From: an uncultured Spirochaetia bacterium
Lineage (GTDB): Bacteria; Spirochaetota; Spirochaetia; CAKZLE01
Assembly: GCA_937125225.1 (NCBI GenBank)
Contig: CAKZLE010000031.1
Location: 40,889 to 104,888 of the forward strand
Length of the DNA stretch: 64,000 nucleotides
Direction of reading: 5' to 3'
The notes below the pieces were generated by a model that did no database searches, had not been told where the DNA came from, and saw nothing but the letters and a program-made list of their open reading frames with translations. The translations under genes and the position numbers were made by a program. Numbering within the stretch: position 1 is the stretch's first letter; each line of letters starts with the position of its first letter. Shown piece by piece: positions 28,160 through 37,527 of the stretch.

Positions 28160-29134
28160 TTAGTTTTTTATCTCATTTCTTGATTGAAGAACGTTACTCA
28201 ATGCAACGGTTATGATAATAATGGCGCCCTTGATTATTGTTTGTTGAGCAGTCCTTAATCCTGCTAGAATTAATGCATTATTGATCATTCCTATCAGGAT
28301 CGAGCCGACTAATGCCCCAACAACAGACCCGGTACCGCCACTCATCGAGGTTCCACCTAAGACGACCGCGGCAATCACACTCATCTCATCACCTGTCCCA
28401 TAAGAATATCGGCCAGCTTGCAATCTACCAGAATACATAATTCCTGCGAATGCTGAGAGGGCACCAGATATTGCGAAGGCCTTGATCTTTACCTTGTTGA
28501 TATCTATACCGCTATATCGTGCTGACTTCTCATTGCCACCTGTAGCAAGAACATACCGACCGAATTTTGCTTTGTTGAATGCGTAATACCCGATGATATA
28601 GAATAAAATCGTCCACAGTATCAATACGGGAATAGGACCTATCATTCCGATTCCGAATACATTATTGTAGATCTGGTTATCTATTGGAATCGCTTCGGTG
28701 TTTGTTATCCACATCGCCCCACCCCGGATGATTTGCATCATTCCTAATGTCGCGAGAAAGGCTGGTAACTTGAATTTAGTTACTAATGCACCATTAATAA
28801 CACCTACGAGACATCCAAAGAGAATAGCGACTCCGATAGCTAGCAGAATACTGTTTGTAGATTGGATGATGAGTGAAACAATCATCGCGGACATTGCAGC
28901 TACGGCACCAACTGTCAGGTCAATCTGTCCTGCAGCCATAACAAATGTACCACCAACTGCCATGACAGAGATCATCGCTGTCTGTCTTAGAATATTTAGC
29001 AGGTTATTTACACCTAGAAATCCATTATTCCGTAGTGTTATAGAGAAAAGTACAAAGACTGCAACAAAGATGATGTAAACCATGTATTTTTCCCATTTAA
29101 TCTGTTTCCCATTAGATTGCTTTCTGAATCGCAT
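28160..29134 (-). CDS. CUT2 sugar ABC permease, RbsC-type
   Basis: About 324 residues, with eight to ten hydrophobic segments and the typical GGTSMSGGTGSVVGALVG segment of RbsC-type permeases near the end. The start is set at ATG 29134 (MRFRKQ), where GAGGAG lies ten bases upstream inside the end of the ATPase gene; the in-frame TTG at 29158 lacks a site. It forms the membrane channel for the binding protein at 30665 and the ATPase at 29112. Confidence 0.92.
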   Translation of the reverse strand: MRFRKQSNGKQIKWEKYMVYIIFVAVFVLFSITLRNNGFLGVNNLLNILRQTAMISVMAVGGTFVMAAGQIDLTVGAVAAMSAMIVSLIIQSTNSILLAIGVAILFGCLVGVINGALVTKFKLPAFLATLGMMQIIRGGAMWITNTEAIPIDNQIYNNVFGIGMIGPIPVLILWTILFYIIGYYAFNKAKFGRYVLATGGNEKSARYSGIDINKVKIKAFAISGALSAFAGIMYSGRLQAGRYSYGTGDEMSVIAAVVLGGTSMSGGTGSVVGALVGSILIGMINNALILAGLRTAQQTIIKGAIIIITVALSNVLQSRNEIKN

Positions 29135-30602
29135 GTTGCAGCATCTCCTCATTGTCAATTTCTTTTCTATTATATTTTTTAGTAATCATCCCGTTATGAA
29201 GAACATAAATCTGATCACAAACCGACATGAGTTCTGATAATTCTGAACTCACAAAGATGACCCCATTCCCTTCATCAGCAAAGCTCTTCATCAATTGGAT
29301 TATCTCAGTCTTTGCTCCGATATCGATCCCTGAAGTCGGTTCATCAAGCATCATGATCCTAGGGTTAGTATTCATCCACTTTGCAATGACGACTTTCTGC
29401 TGATTTCCACCTGAAAGTAGATTGATCTGTTTATCTTTATCATCTACCACGATCTTCATTTCCTTGATATTAGATTCAACAACTTTATTTGCCTTTTTTT
29501 CATCTATCAGGAACCTTTTTTTCTTATAGTTATCTATTCCAGGAAGAATGGCATTCTCTTTCACAGAGTGAATACCTACGAGCCCCTGTTCCCGTCTGTC
29601 TTCAGGAATAAGGGCTAATCCTTCTCTAACTGCATCAACAGATGAAAAAATCTCCGTCTCTTCACCAGAAATCGTGATTTTTCCACCTAATTTTTTCCTT
29701 ATCCCAAATAGAGTCTCAAGAATCTCGGTCCGTCCGCTCCCCATGAGACCTGCAAAGCCAATGATCTCCCCACTCTTCAAATTAAAGCTGATATCATTAA
29801 TTTTCCTATTTATTGCTAGATGGTCTACTTGCAGTAAAGTATTACTTGAATCATACTCTCGCTCTTGCCAGTTGAATCCACTGTTACTTCTACCCATGAT
29901 TGCATAGATTATGTCATATAAGCTCAGTTCTTTAGCCTTCTCATGCATCACTATTTCCCCATCTCTTAGCACAGTGACTACATCGGAGATCTCAAGGATC
30001 TCATTCATCCTATGGGAAATATAGACCATGGAAATCCCATTCTTTTTAAGTTTCTTCATTACATTGAATAGATGGTTTATCTCTGATTCTGAGAGAGACG
30101 CAGTCGGTTCATCAAAGACTAATATTCTTGCCTCTTTCGATAAAGCCTTTGCAATTTCAACCATCTGGCACATTCCAACACTGAGATCACTTATCGTCTC
30201 ATCTGGATTAACATCAAGGCCGAGCCTTGCTAATAATTCAATAGCTCTTTCATGCATAGCTGCCACATCACGCCTCTTCCCATGCATAATTTCCTCTCCG
30301 AGAAAAATATTCTCGGAGATAGTCATTGTAGGAACTAGGGAAAATTCCTGAAATATCATCGCGATCCCATTGTTTTTAGCATCTTGAATATTGTCAATTT
30401 TACATTCGTTTCCGTTGATATGAATACTTCCGGAATCTTTCGTATACACTCCAGTCATGATCTTCATCAATGTTGACTTCCCAGCACCGTTTCCTCCGAC
30501 AAGAGCAGTGATTTCTCCTTCCTCTAATCCAAAGTCGACATTTTTAAGCACTGGTACTCCAAAGCTTTTAGAAATTCCTTTCATTTCCAATATTTCTGAC
30601 AT
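29112..30602 (-). CDS. CUT2 sugar ABC ATPase, RbsA/MglA-type (double)
   Basis: A 496-residue fused double ATPase, the normal size for RbsA. The first half has Walker A GGNGAGKSTL (about 36-45), signature LSVGMCQMVEIAKA and Walker B ILVFDEPTASL; the second half has GLMGSGRTE as a degenerate Walker A, LSGGNQQKVVIAKW and MMLDEPTSGID. It drives import of the sugar through the RbsC-type permease, whose start lies inside the end of this gene. Confidence 0.96.
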   Translation of the reverse strand: MSEILEMKGISKSFGVPVLKNVDFGLEEGEITALVGGNGAGKSTLMKIMTGVYTKDSGSIHINGNECKIDNIQDAKNNGIAMIFQEFSLVPTMTISENIFLGEEIMHGKRRDVAAMHERAIELLARLGLDVNPDETISDLSVGMCQMVEIAKALSKEARILVFDEPTASLSESEINHLFNVMKKLKKNGISMVYISHRMNEILEISDVVTVLRDGEIVMHEKAKELSLYDIIYAIMGRSNSGFNWQEREYDSSNTLLQVDHLAINRKINDISFNLKSGEIIGFAGLMGSGRTEILETLFGIRKKLGGKITISGEETEIFSSVDAVREGLALIPEDRREQGLVGIHSVKENAILPGIDNYKKKRFLIDEKKANKVVESNIKEMKIVVDDKDKQINLLSGGNQQKVVIAKWMNTNPRIMMLDEPTSGIDIGAKTEIIQLMKSFADEGNGVIFVSSELSELMSVCDQIYVLHNGMITKKYNRKEIDNEEMLQHAIQKAI

Positions 30603-30664
30603 ATTTCTTCCTTACTCCAGTAGTATTTCCCTAGTACCTTAATCAAATTAGTTACATCTTCTAG

Positions 30665-31789
30665 TTATTTTGCTGCATCCGTGAGCCATGTGGGAGGATC
30701 TGCATGGTAAACATCAGTATAAGCTTCAAGGATATTCGAAGCATCTACTCGTTTTGCAGGAACTGCAACATAAGCAGGAGCCTCTTTACCAAGTAATGCA
30801 TAAGCCGCTAATGTTGCTTCTGCGACACCCTGATCATATGGTAACTGAGCACCAAGTCCTAGAACATTACCAAGAGCAATCTCTTTTGCGATATTATTTC
30901 CAAGGTCGATCGTACTCAAGAATACATCATCTCTATTTGCAGCTCGTAATGCAGAAAGTACGCCTTCACAAGGAACATCCCAGTGACAGAATATCGCATC
31001 GATATTAGGGAATCTTGTTAACATCGCATCACCGATAACATCACAAGTACCTGGATCCTGGAATCCCATCTCAGAAACGATCTTAATTTCTGGATACTTT
31101 TCACTCATGGTAGCCTTGAAAGCTTCATATCTCTGGTTGGTCACAAAGAAGTCTGCATCATAGTAGACTACTCCAACATTTCCCTTACCATCGAGTTTTT
31201 CACCAATGAGGTCTGCTGCAATAACACCATTTCCATAGTTATCAGCACTTACACAACTTACGTAGTTGATTCCAGCAGTAAAGTCATTCGGTACATTATC
31301 CATGAATACCAGTTTGATACCTGCATCAGATGCTCTCTGGAAAACATTCTTTGTAGCGGTTGGGTCTGTAGGAATACTGATAATAATATCAGGATTCTTA
31401 GCCATAATAGTTTCAATATCTGATACCTGTTTTTCAGGATTGAAGTTCGCATCTGTAACAGCTACGATCTCAATACCGAATTTTGCAAAGGTATCTGTCA
31501 ACCCTTTCTGCTGTGAAGTTGACCAGTCATTCCCACTGTAATGGAACGCAATCGCTGCAGTGTAGTCCCCTGCTTTGAGTTGTTCTATTTCAGCATCGCT
31601 CAACATCAGCTCATCTGCTGATGCTGCAACCTCTCCATTAGGACCAGTTGAGAGGATGTCTCCATTTGCTGCCTTAGTTGACTGTACGGGGGTTACCGCA
31701 TCGTCAGATTCCTGTGCTCCACCGGCGAAAACCGTCATAGAACAAGCCATCAGTAAACACATAATCAATGCTAGTGTCTTTTTCATCAT
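30665..31789 (-). CDS. CUT2 periplasmic sugar-binding protein
   Basis: A 374-residue RbsB-like binding protein (periplasmic-binding family 4). Signal peptide residues 1-23, ending TVFAGGAQE, with a tandem Met start. The mature domain shows ISIPTDPTATKNVFQRASDAGIK-type lobes, VSADNYGNGV and DVIGDAMLTRFPNIDAIF. It is exported and feeds the ATPase and permease at 28160-30602. The 62-base gap to the ATPase has no evident hairpin, unlike the other ABC operons of the window. Confidence 0.93.
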   Translation of the reverse strand: MMKKTLALIMCLLMACSMTVFAGGAQESDDAVTPVQSTKAANGDILSTGPNGEVAASADELMLSDAEIEQLKAGDYTAAIAFHYSGNDWSTSQQKGLTDTFAKFGIEIVAVTDANFNPEKQVSDIETIMAKNPDIIISIPTDPTATKNVFQRASDAGIKLVFMDNVPNDFTAGINYVSCVSADNYGNGVIAADLIGEKLDGKGNVGVVYYDADFFVTNQRYEAFKATMSEKYPEIKIVSEMGFQDPGTCDVIGDAMLTRFPNIDAIFCHWDVPCEGVLSALRAANRDDVFLSTIDLGNNIAKEIALGNVLGLGAQLPYDQGVAEATLAAYALLGKEAPAYVAVPAKRVDASNILEAYTDVYHADPPTWLTDAAK

Positions 31790-31817
31790 ATATCTCCTTT
31801 TTTTGATATCTTAGTAA

Positions 31818-32630
31818 TTAAATATTTTCCTTTGCAAAATCGACTGAGATCTTACATGCTTCAACAGGGTCTCCACTATATCCATCGATTTCGATCATCC
31901 AATCGCCTTTATAACCGGCAGATTTCAGATATGTGATGATTCCCTTCAGATCAATCTTCCCAATTCCAAGAGGACAAAACTCGCCATCTTCTGACAGATC
32001 TTTCAAATGAACATAAGAAATCCTATCATGATATTCTTTAGCAAGTTCCAAAGCGTCAGAACCACCTGCAACCAGATGAGCAATATCTGGACAGAAATCA
32101 ACATCTGTGAGGCTAAAGAATTTCTGAATCTGCTCAGGTGACTGTACAAGAGAACCTAGATGAGGGTGGAAGCTTGCATTCAAACCAAATTCAGCACAGA
32201 TGGCTGCCGCTTTATCGACACCTTCTGCAAGCTTCTTATGATCATCTTCCTGGATTCCTGACGCTCTAAGAGATCCTCCACCAAAAACAATATATTTTGC
32301 GTTGACAGCTTTAGCGAGTCCACATACCTTTCTCACCTTTGCAAGCTCATCAGGTAATGTATCTCCATAAATGAATTGACATCCGATATAGACACTCAAG
32401 ATTGATATCCCATATGTAGAACAAAGGGATACAAGATCTTCAATATTATTCTCATATCCTAGCAGATTGATCTCAAAGATCTCTATATTACTGCATCCAC
32501 AATCACTGATCTTCTTTAGAGTGTCTTCCAGATCAATATCAGAATAATACCCTGATTCTTTGATGCAAGTTACTCCTGCTGCAGTTCCATATAACGGACC
32601 GAAAGCATTTGTCATATAACCTATAGCCAT
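31818..32630 (-). CDS. IolE-like sugar isomerase/dehydratase (TIM barrel)
   Basis: A 270-residue TIM-barrel protein of the isomerase/epimerase superfamily. Metal-site segments are SFHPHLGS, DIAHLVAGG, YVHLKDL and MIEIDGY, an arrangement like inosose dehydratase (IolE) or hydroxypyruvate isomerase relatives. GGAGG stands six bases before the ATG. It is first in the operon that also holds the CUT2 importer and the two dehydrogenases, which together resemble an inositol-type route. The exact reaction is inference. Confidence 0.88.
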   Translation of the reverse strand: MAIGYMTNAFGPLYGTAAGVTCIKESGYYSDIDLEDTLKKISDCGCSNIEIFEINLLGYENNIEDLVSLCSTYGISILSVYIGCQFIYGDTLPDELAKVRKVCGLAKAVNAKYIVFGGGSLRASGIQEDDHKKLAEGVDKAAAICAEFGLNASFHPHLGSLVQSPEQIQKFFSLTDVDFCPDIAHLVAGGSDALELAKEYHDRISYVHLKDLSEDGEFCPLGIGKIDLKGIITYLKSAGYKGDWMIEIDGYSGDPVEACKISVDFAKENI

Positions 32631-32736
32631 TGAACTCCTCCATAAATTTAAACACTGATGAAATAAATGTAGAATTGTTTTCCTACAAAACCAATTCTAC
32701 CACTTTTTGAAAATTTGTCAAATAATTTTTCCTTTT

Positions 32737-32753
32737 TATGAAAAGTTTTCATA
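32737..32753. promoter_or_regulatory. Perfect 17-base palindrome, LacI operator candidate
   Basis: TATGAAAAGTTTTCATA is a perfect inverted repeat around a central G, in the very A+T-rich gap between the LacI regulator and the divergent operon. Its half-site TTTTCAT recurs at 32839-32850. Confidence 0.55.
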
Positions 32754-32838
32754 TATAATTTATTAAATTATTGTATTATAACAATATAATAATTTTCATT
32801 ATTTTCGTATATTTATGAACATAACATCTATTTGAAAT

Positions 32839-32850
32839 TTTTCATGAAAA
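32839..32850. promoter_or_regulatory. Second LacI operator candidate
   Basis: TTTTCATGAAAA is a perfect 12-base palindrome sharing the half-site of the 17-base palindrome at 32737, about 100 bases away and 50 bases before the LacI start. Two such sites in a divergent gap fit repression of both directions. Confidence 0.45.
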
Positions 32851-32899
32851 TATTGCACTCTACTTAATTTCATGCAATAATACTTTATAAGGTAATTAC

Positions 32900-33889
32900 A
32901 TGGGAAAAAAAATAACATACACAGAAATAGCTAAAGAAACAGGAATCTCAATTTCTACCATATCTCGAGTGGTTAAAGGGAATGTACCGGTAAAAGAAGT
33001 AACACGACAGAAAGTTCTTAAGGCTTTGAATAACTATGGATATTTTATAGATCTTCAAGCGGAAAGTGAGGAATCAAATCTTATACTTGTAAGCTTGCCA
33101 TCATTAAATAACCCTTTCTATAGCAAGATCATTGATGGTATCGAATCTTCTGCTTCAAGGTTTGGTATGCAGGTACTTTTACATGCAGGCTCTATCAACC
33201 AACGGACAATCAAATCCTTTCTCAATCTTATAGAATCTACCAATGCAACTGGTTTGATAACTTTGAATTATGTAGAGAAACCACTACTTAGGATGTTATC
33301 TAATACCTTACCTATGGTCCAATGCTGTGAGATGAATGCTGAAATGGATCTGCCCTTTGTTACAATCAATGATATCGCAGCCGCCAAGAAAGCAGTGAAT
33401 CATTTAGCATCTAGGAATAATAAGCGTATTGCACTAATCAATGGACCTCATGAATATAAATACTCTCATGATAGATTGATTGGTTATAAAGAAGCCCTTC
33501 AGGAGAATAACCTAGAATTCGAAGAGCAATTGGTAATACAGCTTCCAGATATCAACTTTGACATGGCTCTTTCAGCTTCAATGCAATTATTGACATCTCC
33601 TACACCCCCTGATGCGTTTTTTACCGTATCAGATATCTTTGCAGCTGCTGTGATCAGGGCAGCTAGCAAATGCGACCTTAAGATTCCTGATGATATTGAA
33701 GTAATCGGGTTTGATAATATTGATATATCAATTATGAGTACCCCCTCAATCACCACGATAAACCAACCTAAATTTCAGTTAGGTCTTCAGAGTTGTGAAA
33801 CACTATGTAGGATAATCACCGGTACAGCTGGGAAGATATCCCAAATTTATGTAGATACCGAACTAGTTACTAGAGAGAGTACGAGTTAG
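32900..33889 (+). CDS. LacI-family transcriptional repressor
   Basis: A 329-residue regulator with the LacI helix-turn-helix at residues 5-27 (YTEIAKETGISISTISRVVKG) and a periplasmic-binding-like effector domain (LVSLPSLNNPFYSKIIDGIE, PDAFFTVSDIFAAAVI, VIGFDNIDIS, STPSITTINQP). AAGG lies seven bases before the ATG. It is divergent from the CUT2/dehydrogenase operon and is the natural repressor of it, with the palindromes at 32737 and 32839 as candidate sites. The inducer is unknown. Confidence 0.96.
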   Translation: MGKKITYTEIAKETGISISTISRVVKGNVPVKEVTRQKVLKALNNYGYFIDLQAESEESNLILVSLPSLNNPFYSKIIDGIESSASRFGMQVLLHAGSINQRTIKSFLNLIESTNATGLITLNYVEKPLLRMLSNTLPMVQCCEMNAEMDLPFVTINDIAAAKKAVNHLASRNNKRIALINGPHEYKYSHDRLIGYKEALQENNLEFEEQLVIQLPDINFDMALSASMQLLTSPTPPDAFFTVSDIFAAAVIRAASKCDLKIPDDIEVIGFDNIDISIMSTPSITTINQPKFQLGLQSCETLCRIITGTAGKISQIYVDTELVTRESTS

Positions 33890-34068
33890 ATAAAACAGGT
33901 TTTTCAAATTCTTCAATATCGTATTCTAAGTATAATAAGAGCTCAGCAACTAACCATGCCTATGTATGGAAGATAATATTTCGAGGCTCATTATTCTTAT
34001 TAGAAACTCATACTACACAGAAAAAGCCTTGTTACGACTAAACTGTTGATGATGTTTTTAGATAAAAA

Positions 34069-34779
34069 TTATAATTTAGCTTTCATCTCTTGAATTTTTT
34101 TCTGTACAGCTATCTCTGAAAGGTCTGCATCAAGTTCTACCCAGCTAATGTTGTTTTTGTGTAATGAATCAGAGGGGTGTCCCCAATTAGCAACTATCCA
34201 AGGACCGAATTTATGTATTCTCATATCTTTACTTAGTGCCTCATCTTCATACCCTTTCTCATCCATAATATAATCTTTTAAAAGATCAAAGATAGAGTTT
34301 ATTCCACAACATATGATCACTTGTGGGTCGATCATCTCTAACTGTCTGATAAGAAATTTTTTATCTCTTATTGCATAGGATCTCAACTCTTTCCAGCTGA
34401 TCGCTGAAGTCCCTTGTTTCTTTTTTATATTGAGATACGCAATATCTTTAACAGGTTTTTTTCTGATCATCCTTATTTCTTCTTCTGTGGGAACTGCATT
34501 ATCCCATCTCATAGAAATGACATGCTGCCAAGAATTTATATTCCCCCAAAAATTAAGGGATACACCTTCAGGACCATATCCCTTTGTAGGAGCAGGTGCA
34601 ATATAGGTGAAGTCATCACGGGTATCTTTTAGAAGGAATAGTACTCTTGGATTAGTCTCCCAATAACTATCGTTAAGAATTCCATCCCAAGTCATATCAG
34701 AACCGTAGCCTCTTACAGATTCCCACTCTCGAAGTAATTCTCTCATTTCTTCTTGTGTAGCCCTTTTCTTATTCATCAT
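34069..34779 (-). CDS. Uracil-DNA-glycosylase-superfamily-like protein
   Basis: A 236-residue soluble protein. NPRVLFLLKDTRDDF near the start, DIAYLNIKKKQG in the middle, LEMIDPQVIICCG and ANWGHPSD toward the end follow the layout of proteins annotated as uracil-DNA glycosylase family: an N-terminal acidic loop, a beta-strand DPQVII and a late His segment. Catalytic residues of true glycosylases cannot be confirmed here, so the function is open. The start is ATG 34779 with AAGGAGG seven bases upstream. It stands alone between the LacI gene and the TRAP operon and is more A+T-rich than the sugar operons. Confidence 0.6.
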   Translation of the reverse strand: MMNKKRATQEEMRELLREWESVRGYGSDMTWDGILNDSYWETNPRVLFLLKDTRDDFTYIAPAPTKGYGPEGVSLNFWGNINSWQHVISMRWDNAVPTEEEIRMIRKKPVKDIAYLNIKKKQGTSAISWKELRSYAIRDKKFLIRQLEMIDPQVIICCGINSIFDLLKDYIMDEKGYEDEALSKDMRIHKFGPWIVANWGHPSDSLHKNNISWVELDADLSEIAVQKKIQEMKAKL

Positions 34780-35152
34780 CTTACATCCTCCTTGCTAACT
34801 TGGTTTTCAAAACTCATGAGAAGTTCATTTCTAAACACTCATCAAAAGTATATAACCCCTTATATATTTCTTTATTTAATCATAGCATAGATAATTCTCA
34901 TTTAGTAATTTATTTGTCATATGCTATTTACAACAGTATCCAGTAGACATCTATATATAAGTCCAGATGACGATTCTCTTCACTACTCACACCAAATTTT
35001 TTCTTCTACTAATTGGCAAAGATAAGAACTCTAATCACACCTTCCTAGAGCAGTTCGCATGAGGCAAACAACAGACTTGGCCGATCATACTGAGGAATGA
35101 TTACATTTTAAGAATTGATAGTAACAATCATAAAGAGGATATGAAGCATAAA
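34780..35152. other. Intergenic stretch without evident gene
   Basis: About 370 bases between the solitary glycosylase-like gene and the terminator of the TRAP operon. No reading frame with a ribosome-binding site, RNA gene or repeat was recognised beyond the probable promoter of the minus-strand gene at its left end. Confidence 0.5.
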
Positions 35153-35186
35153 GGGTTGGAAAATCATAATAATGACTTACCAACCC
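35153..35186 (-). terminator. Terminator candidate of the TRAP operon
   Basis: On the minus strand GGGTTGG pairs with CCAACCC across a 20-base loop, followed by TTTATG. It lies 25 bases after the binding-protein stop codon. Confidence 0.55.
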
Positions 35187-35210
35187 CTAGGTTTATAGAA
35201 TACCTCACAC

Positions 35211-36218
35211 TTATTGATTCTGAATCTCGTCCACCAACCCTGAAGACCATTTTCCGGACGCTTCCAAAGCTTTTACAGCCTTGATCGCATTCATTCTTAG
35301 CACTTCTCTATCAGCAAAGGTACTATATGATGCACCATCAGCTTCCATCTGTGCAATGATCTCTTTCTCTTTTGTATTGTTCTGTTCAACAGACCATTCA
35401 TTGGCATCTTTTAAAGCTGCTAATACCCCTGCTCTCTGCTCTTCACTAAGATCATTCCAAAAATCATCATTCACAAACCAGCAGTTTGCTGCATACATAT
35501 CTTCAGCGTTTGTGATGATTGGAGCCGCTAGATGCCATTTGTTTGCTATTACATCAGCAACAGGACCATGTGCAGCTTCGACTAGTTTAGTCTTGAGAGC
35601 AAGGAAGATCTCATTCCATGCCACTGTGGTGGGGCTTGCACCGTAAGCTTCATAGGATTTGATGAACATCTCCAGTCCTGGTGCTCGTATCTTCAAGCCA
35701 TCAAAATCAGCAGCTGTAGTCAAGGGCTTGGTTGAGAAGAACATTCTTGATCCCATTGGTACAGGTTCCAGAGCTCGTAGGCCTGCCTCTGCAGCTACAG
35801 TATCGGTAACATCAAGGAATGTAGGACTTTCAAAATATCGTTTCATATGGTCTACATCCTTGAACATGAAGCCAAAACTGATTGGCTGAAAGTCTTCATT
35901 ATAAGGGACGAGCCATGCGATATCATTACCAAAGAGCTGTACACTTCCTTCAACTACCTGATCCATTATCTGACCAGCAGAACCTAAGACAGCACCTTCG
36001 ACATGATTGACTGTGATATTCAATTCTGGATGACTATCGAGTACCTCTTTAAAGCGCCATCCAGCAAGATTCCTTAGAGAGCCAATGGCATCCCCTGTTG
36101 CAAGGGTGATAGTCTTTGCTTTGTTCGTCTCAACAGAGGTCTCCTCAACTCCCTGTGCAAAAATGGTCATGGAACCTGTTAGTAATACGATAAGAACCAA
36201 TACTAATACTTTTTTCAT
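35211..36218 (-). CDS. TRAP transporter substrate-binding protein (DctP-type)
   Basis: A 335-residue periplasmic protein with a signal peptide ending TIFAQGVEE (residues 1-22). Family markers are HPELNITVNHVEGAVLG, FDGLKIRAPG with the conserved Arg that salt-bridges substrate carboxylates, and VAWNEIFLALKTKLVEAAHGP. It hands an organic acid or acid sugar to the membrane subunits at 36244-38066. The conserved Arg argues for an acidic substrate such as a sugar acid, in apparent contrast to the neutral-sugar isomerase-like gene in the same operon. Confidence 0.95.
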   Translation of the reverse strand: MKKVLVLVLIVLLTGSMTIFAQGVEETSVETNKAKTITLATGDAIGSLRNLAGWRFKEVLDSHPELNITVNHVEGAVLGSAGQIMDQVVEGSVQLFGNDIAWLVPYNEDFQPISFGFMFKDVDHMKRYFESPTFLDVTDTVAAEAGLRALEPVPMGSRMFFSTKPLTTAADFDGLKIRAPGLEMFIKSYEAYGASPTTVAWNEIFLALKTKLVEAAHGPVADVIANKWHLAAPIITNAEDMYAANCWFVNDDFWNDLSEEQRAGVLAALKDANEWSVEQNNTKEKEIIAQMEADGASYSTFADREVLRMNAIKAVKALEASGKWSSGLVDEIQNQ

Positions 36219-36243
36219 AGAATCCTCCTAAAAACAATATCTA

Positions 36244-37527
36244 TCAATTTCCGAACAGCCGTGGTAGAAACAGAGTGATTTGTGGTACTAGGGTTATCAG
36301 GAAAAGGAAAGCTAAATAGGGAAAATAGAACGGAGCTACCGCTCTGAACATCTTGGATAATGAGATCTTCGTCTGATCCATCATGACAAACAGAAGACTG
36401 CCGAATGGAGGTGTGATCGTTCCCAGAAGAAGATTCACCAACATGACAATCGCAAAATGAATAGAATCTATCCCATATGACATGGCAATAGGAAAGAGTA
36501 TAGGTGCAGCAATCAACACCACAACCGTTGTTTCCATGAACATACCGGCTATGAGTAATACCATGTTGGTCAATAAAAGGAAAACCAGGGGATTCGCTGT
36601 TATACTCATCATGAATTCCTGAAGGATCGGACCAACATTGCTCACACCCATCAGCCAGGTAAAAGCCTGAGAGACCAGTAACAGCATCCCAAGAGTACCG
36701 GTTGTTATAGCAGACTCTTTAGCACAGGTAAGTAATCCTCTTAAGTCGAACTCTTTATAGATGAATCCGAGAAGTATAGCGAACAGGCAGGTAAGAGCAC
36801 CAAGCTCTGTAGGGGTTGCGATCCCTGTCAACAGTCCAGTGATCAGAAAGATAGGAATCGCTAAAGCAGGTAAGGCATGAATAAGATTGATGATTCGCTG
36901 TTTAAAGGGCTGTTTCGTCTGGAGATCCACAGACAGTTTCCCAGTCTTAGCCATGAAATAGCAGGTAACCATGAGAAAGAGTCCTAAGATAAGTCCAGGA
37001 ATAAAACCTGCTAGAAACAGTTTATCCAAAGCCAGATTCGCGACGACAGCAATAATGATCATCTGCCCACTAGGGGGAATAATAGGTCCTATTGTGGCAC
37101 TGACAGCTGTGATAGCCGCTGAAAAAGGTAGCGGATACCCATGACGTTTCATCTCCTGCATCTCGATCTTACCAAGCCCTGCGGCATCTGCCATTGCGAC
37201 ACCAGACATTCCTGCAAATACGATAGAGGAGAGAATATTCACATGGGCTAAGCCCCCATGCACATGACCTACAGAAGAGTTGGCAAAATTGAATATCCTT
37301 TTGGCGATCCCTGCAGAGCCGAGAAGATTTCCGGCAAAGATGAACAAGGGAAGAGCTAAGAGCGGAAAACTGTCAAGGGAAGGCCCTAGTCTACCAGCAA
37401 CCACCGTGATCGGAAAATCAGTCCCGAAGATAAGAAAGGTCACGGTTCCAATGATAAAAGAGAAGGCCACTGGTACCTCAAGGAATACTGCAATGAACAC
37501 AAACAACACTAGGATTCCAAAGTTCAT
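36244..37527 (-). CDS. TRAP transporter large permease (DctM-type)
   Basis: A 427-residue, very hydrophobic protein with about 12 membrane segments, typical for the 4TM-plus-8TM DctM subunit. GTVTFLIFGTDFPI, MSGVAMADAAGLGKIEM and IGPIIPPSGQMII near the first third and GTITPPFGSLLFV near the end are family blocks. It overlaps the small permease by four bases (ATGA). It uses an ion gradient, not ATP, for uptake. Confidence 0.96.
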   Translation of the reverse strand: MNFGILVLFVFIAVFLEVPVAFSFIIGTVTFLIFGTDFPITVVAGRLGPSLDSFPLLALPLFIFAGNLLGSAGIAKRIFNFANSSVGHVHGGLAHVNILSSIVFAGMSGVAMADAAGLGKIEMQEMKRHGYPLPFSAAITAVSATIGPIIPPSGQMIIIAVVANLALDKLFLAGFIPGLILGLFLMVTCYFMAKTGKLSVDLQTKQPFKQRIINLIHALPALAIPIFLITGLLTGIATPTELGALTCLFAILLGFIYKEFDLRGLLTCAKESAITTGTLGMLLLVSQAFTWLMGVSNVGPILQEFMMSITANPLVFLLLTNMVLLIAGMFMETTVVVLIAAPILFPIAMSYGIDSIHFAIVMLVNLLLGTITPPFGSLLFVMMDQTKISLSKMFRAVAPFYFPYLAFLFLITLVPQITLFLPRLFGN

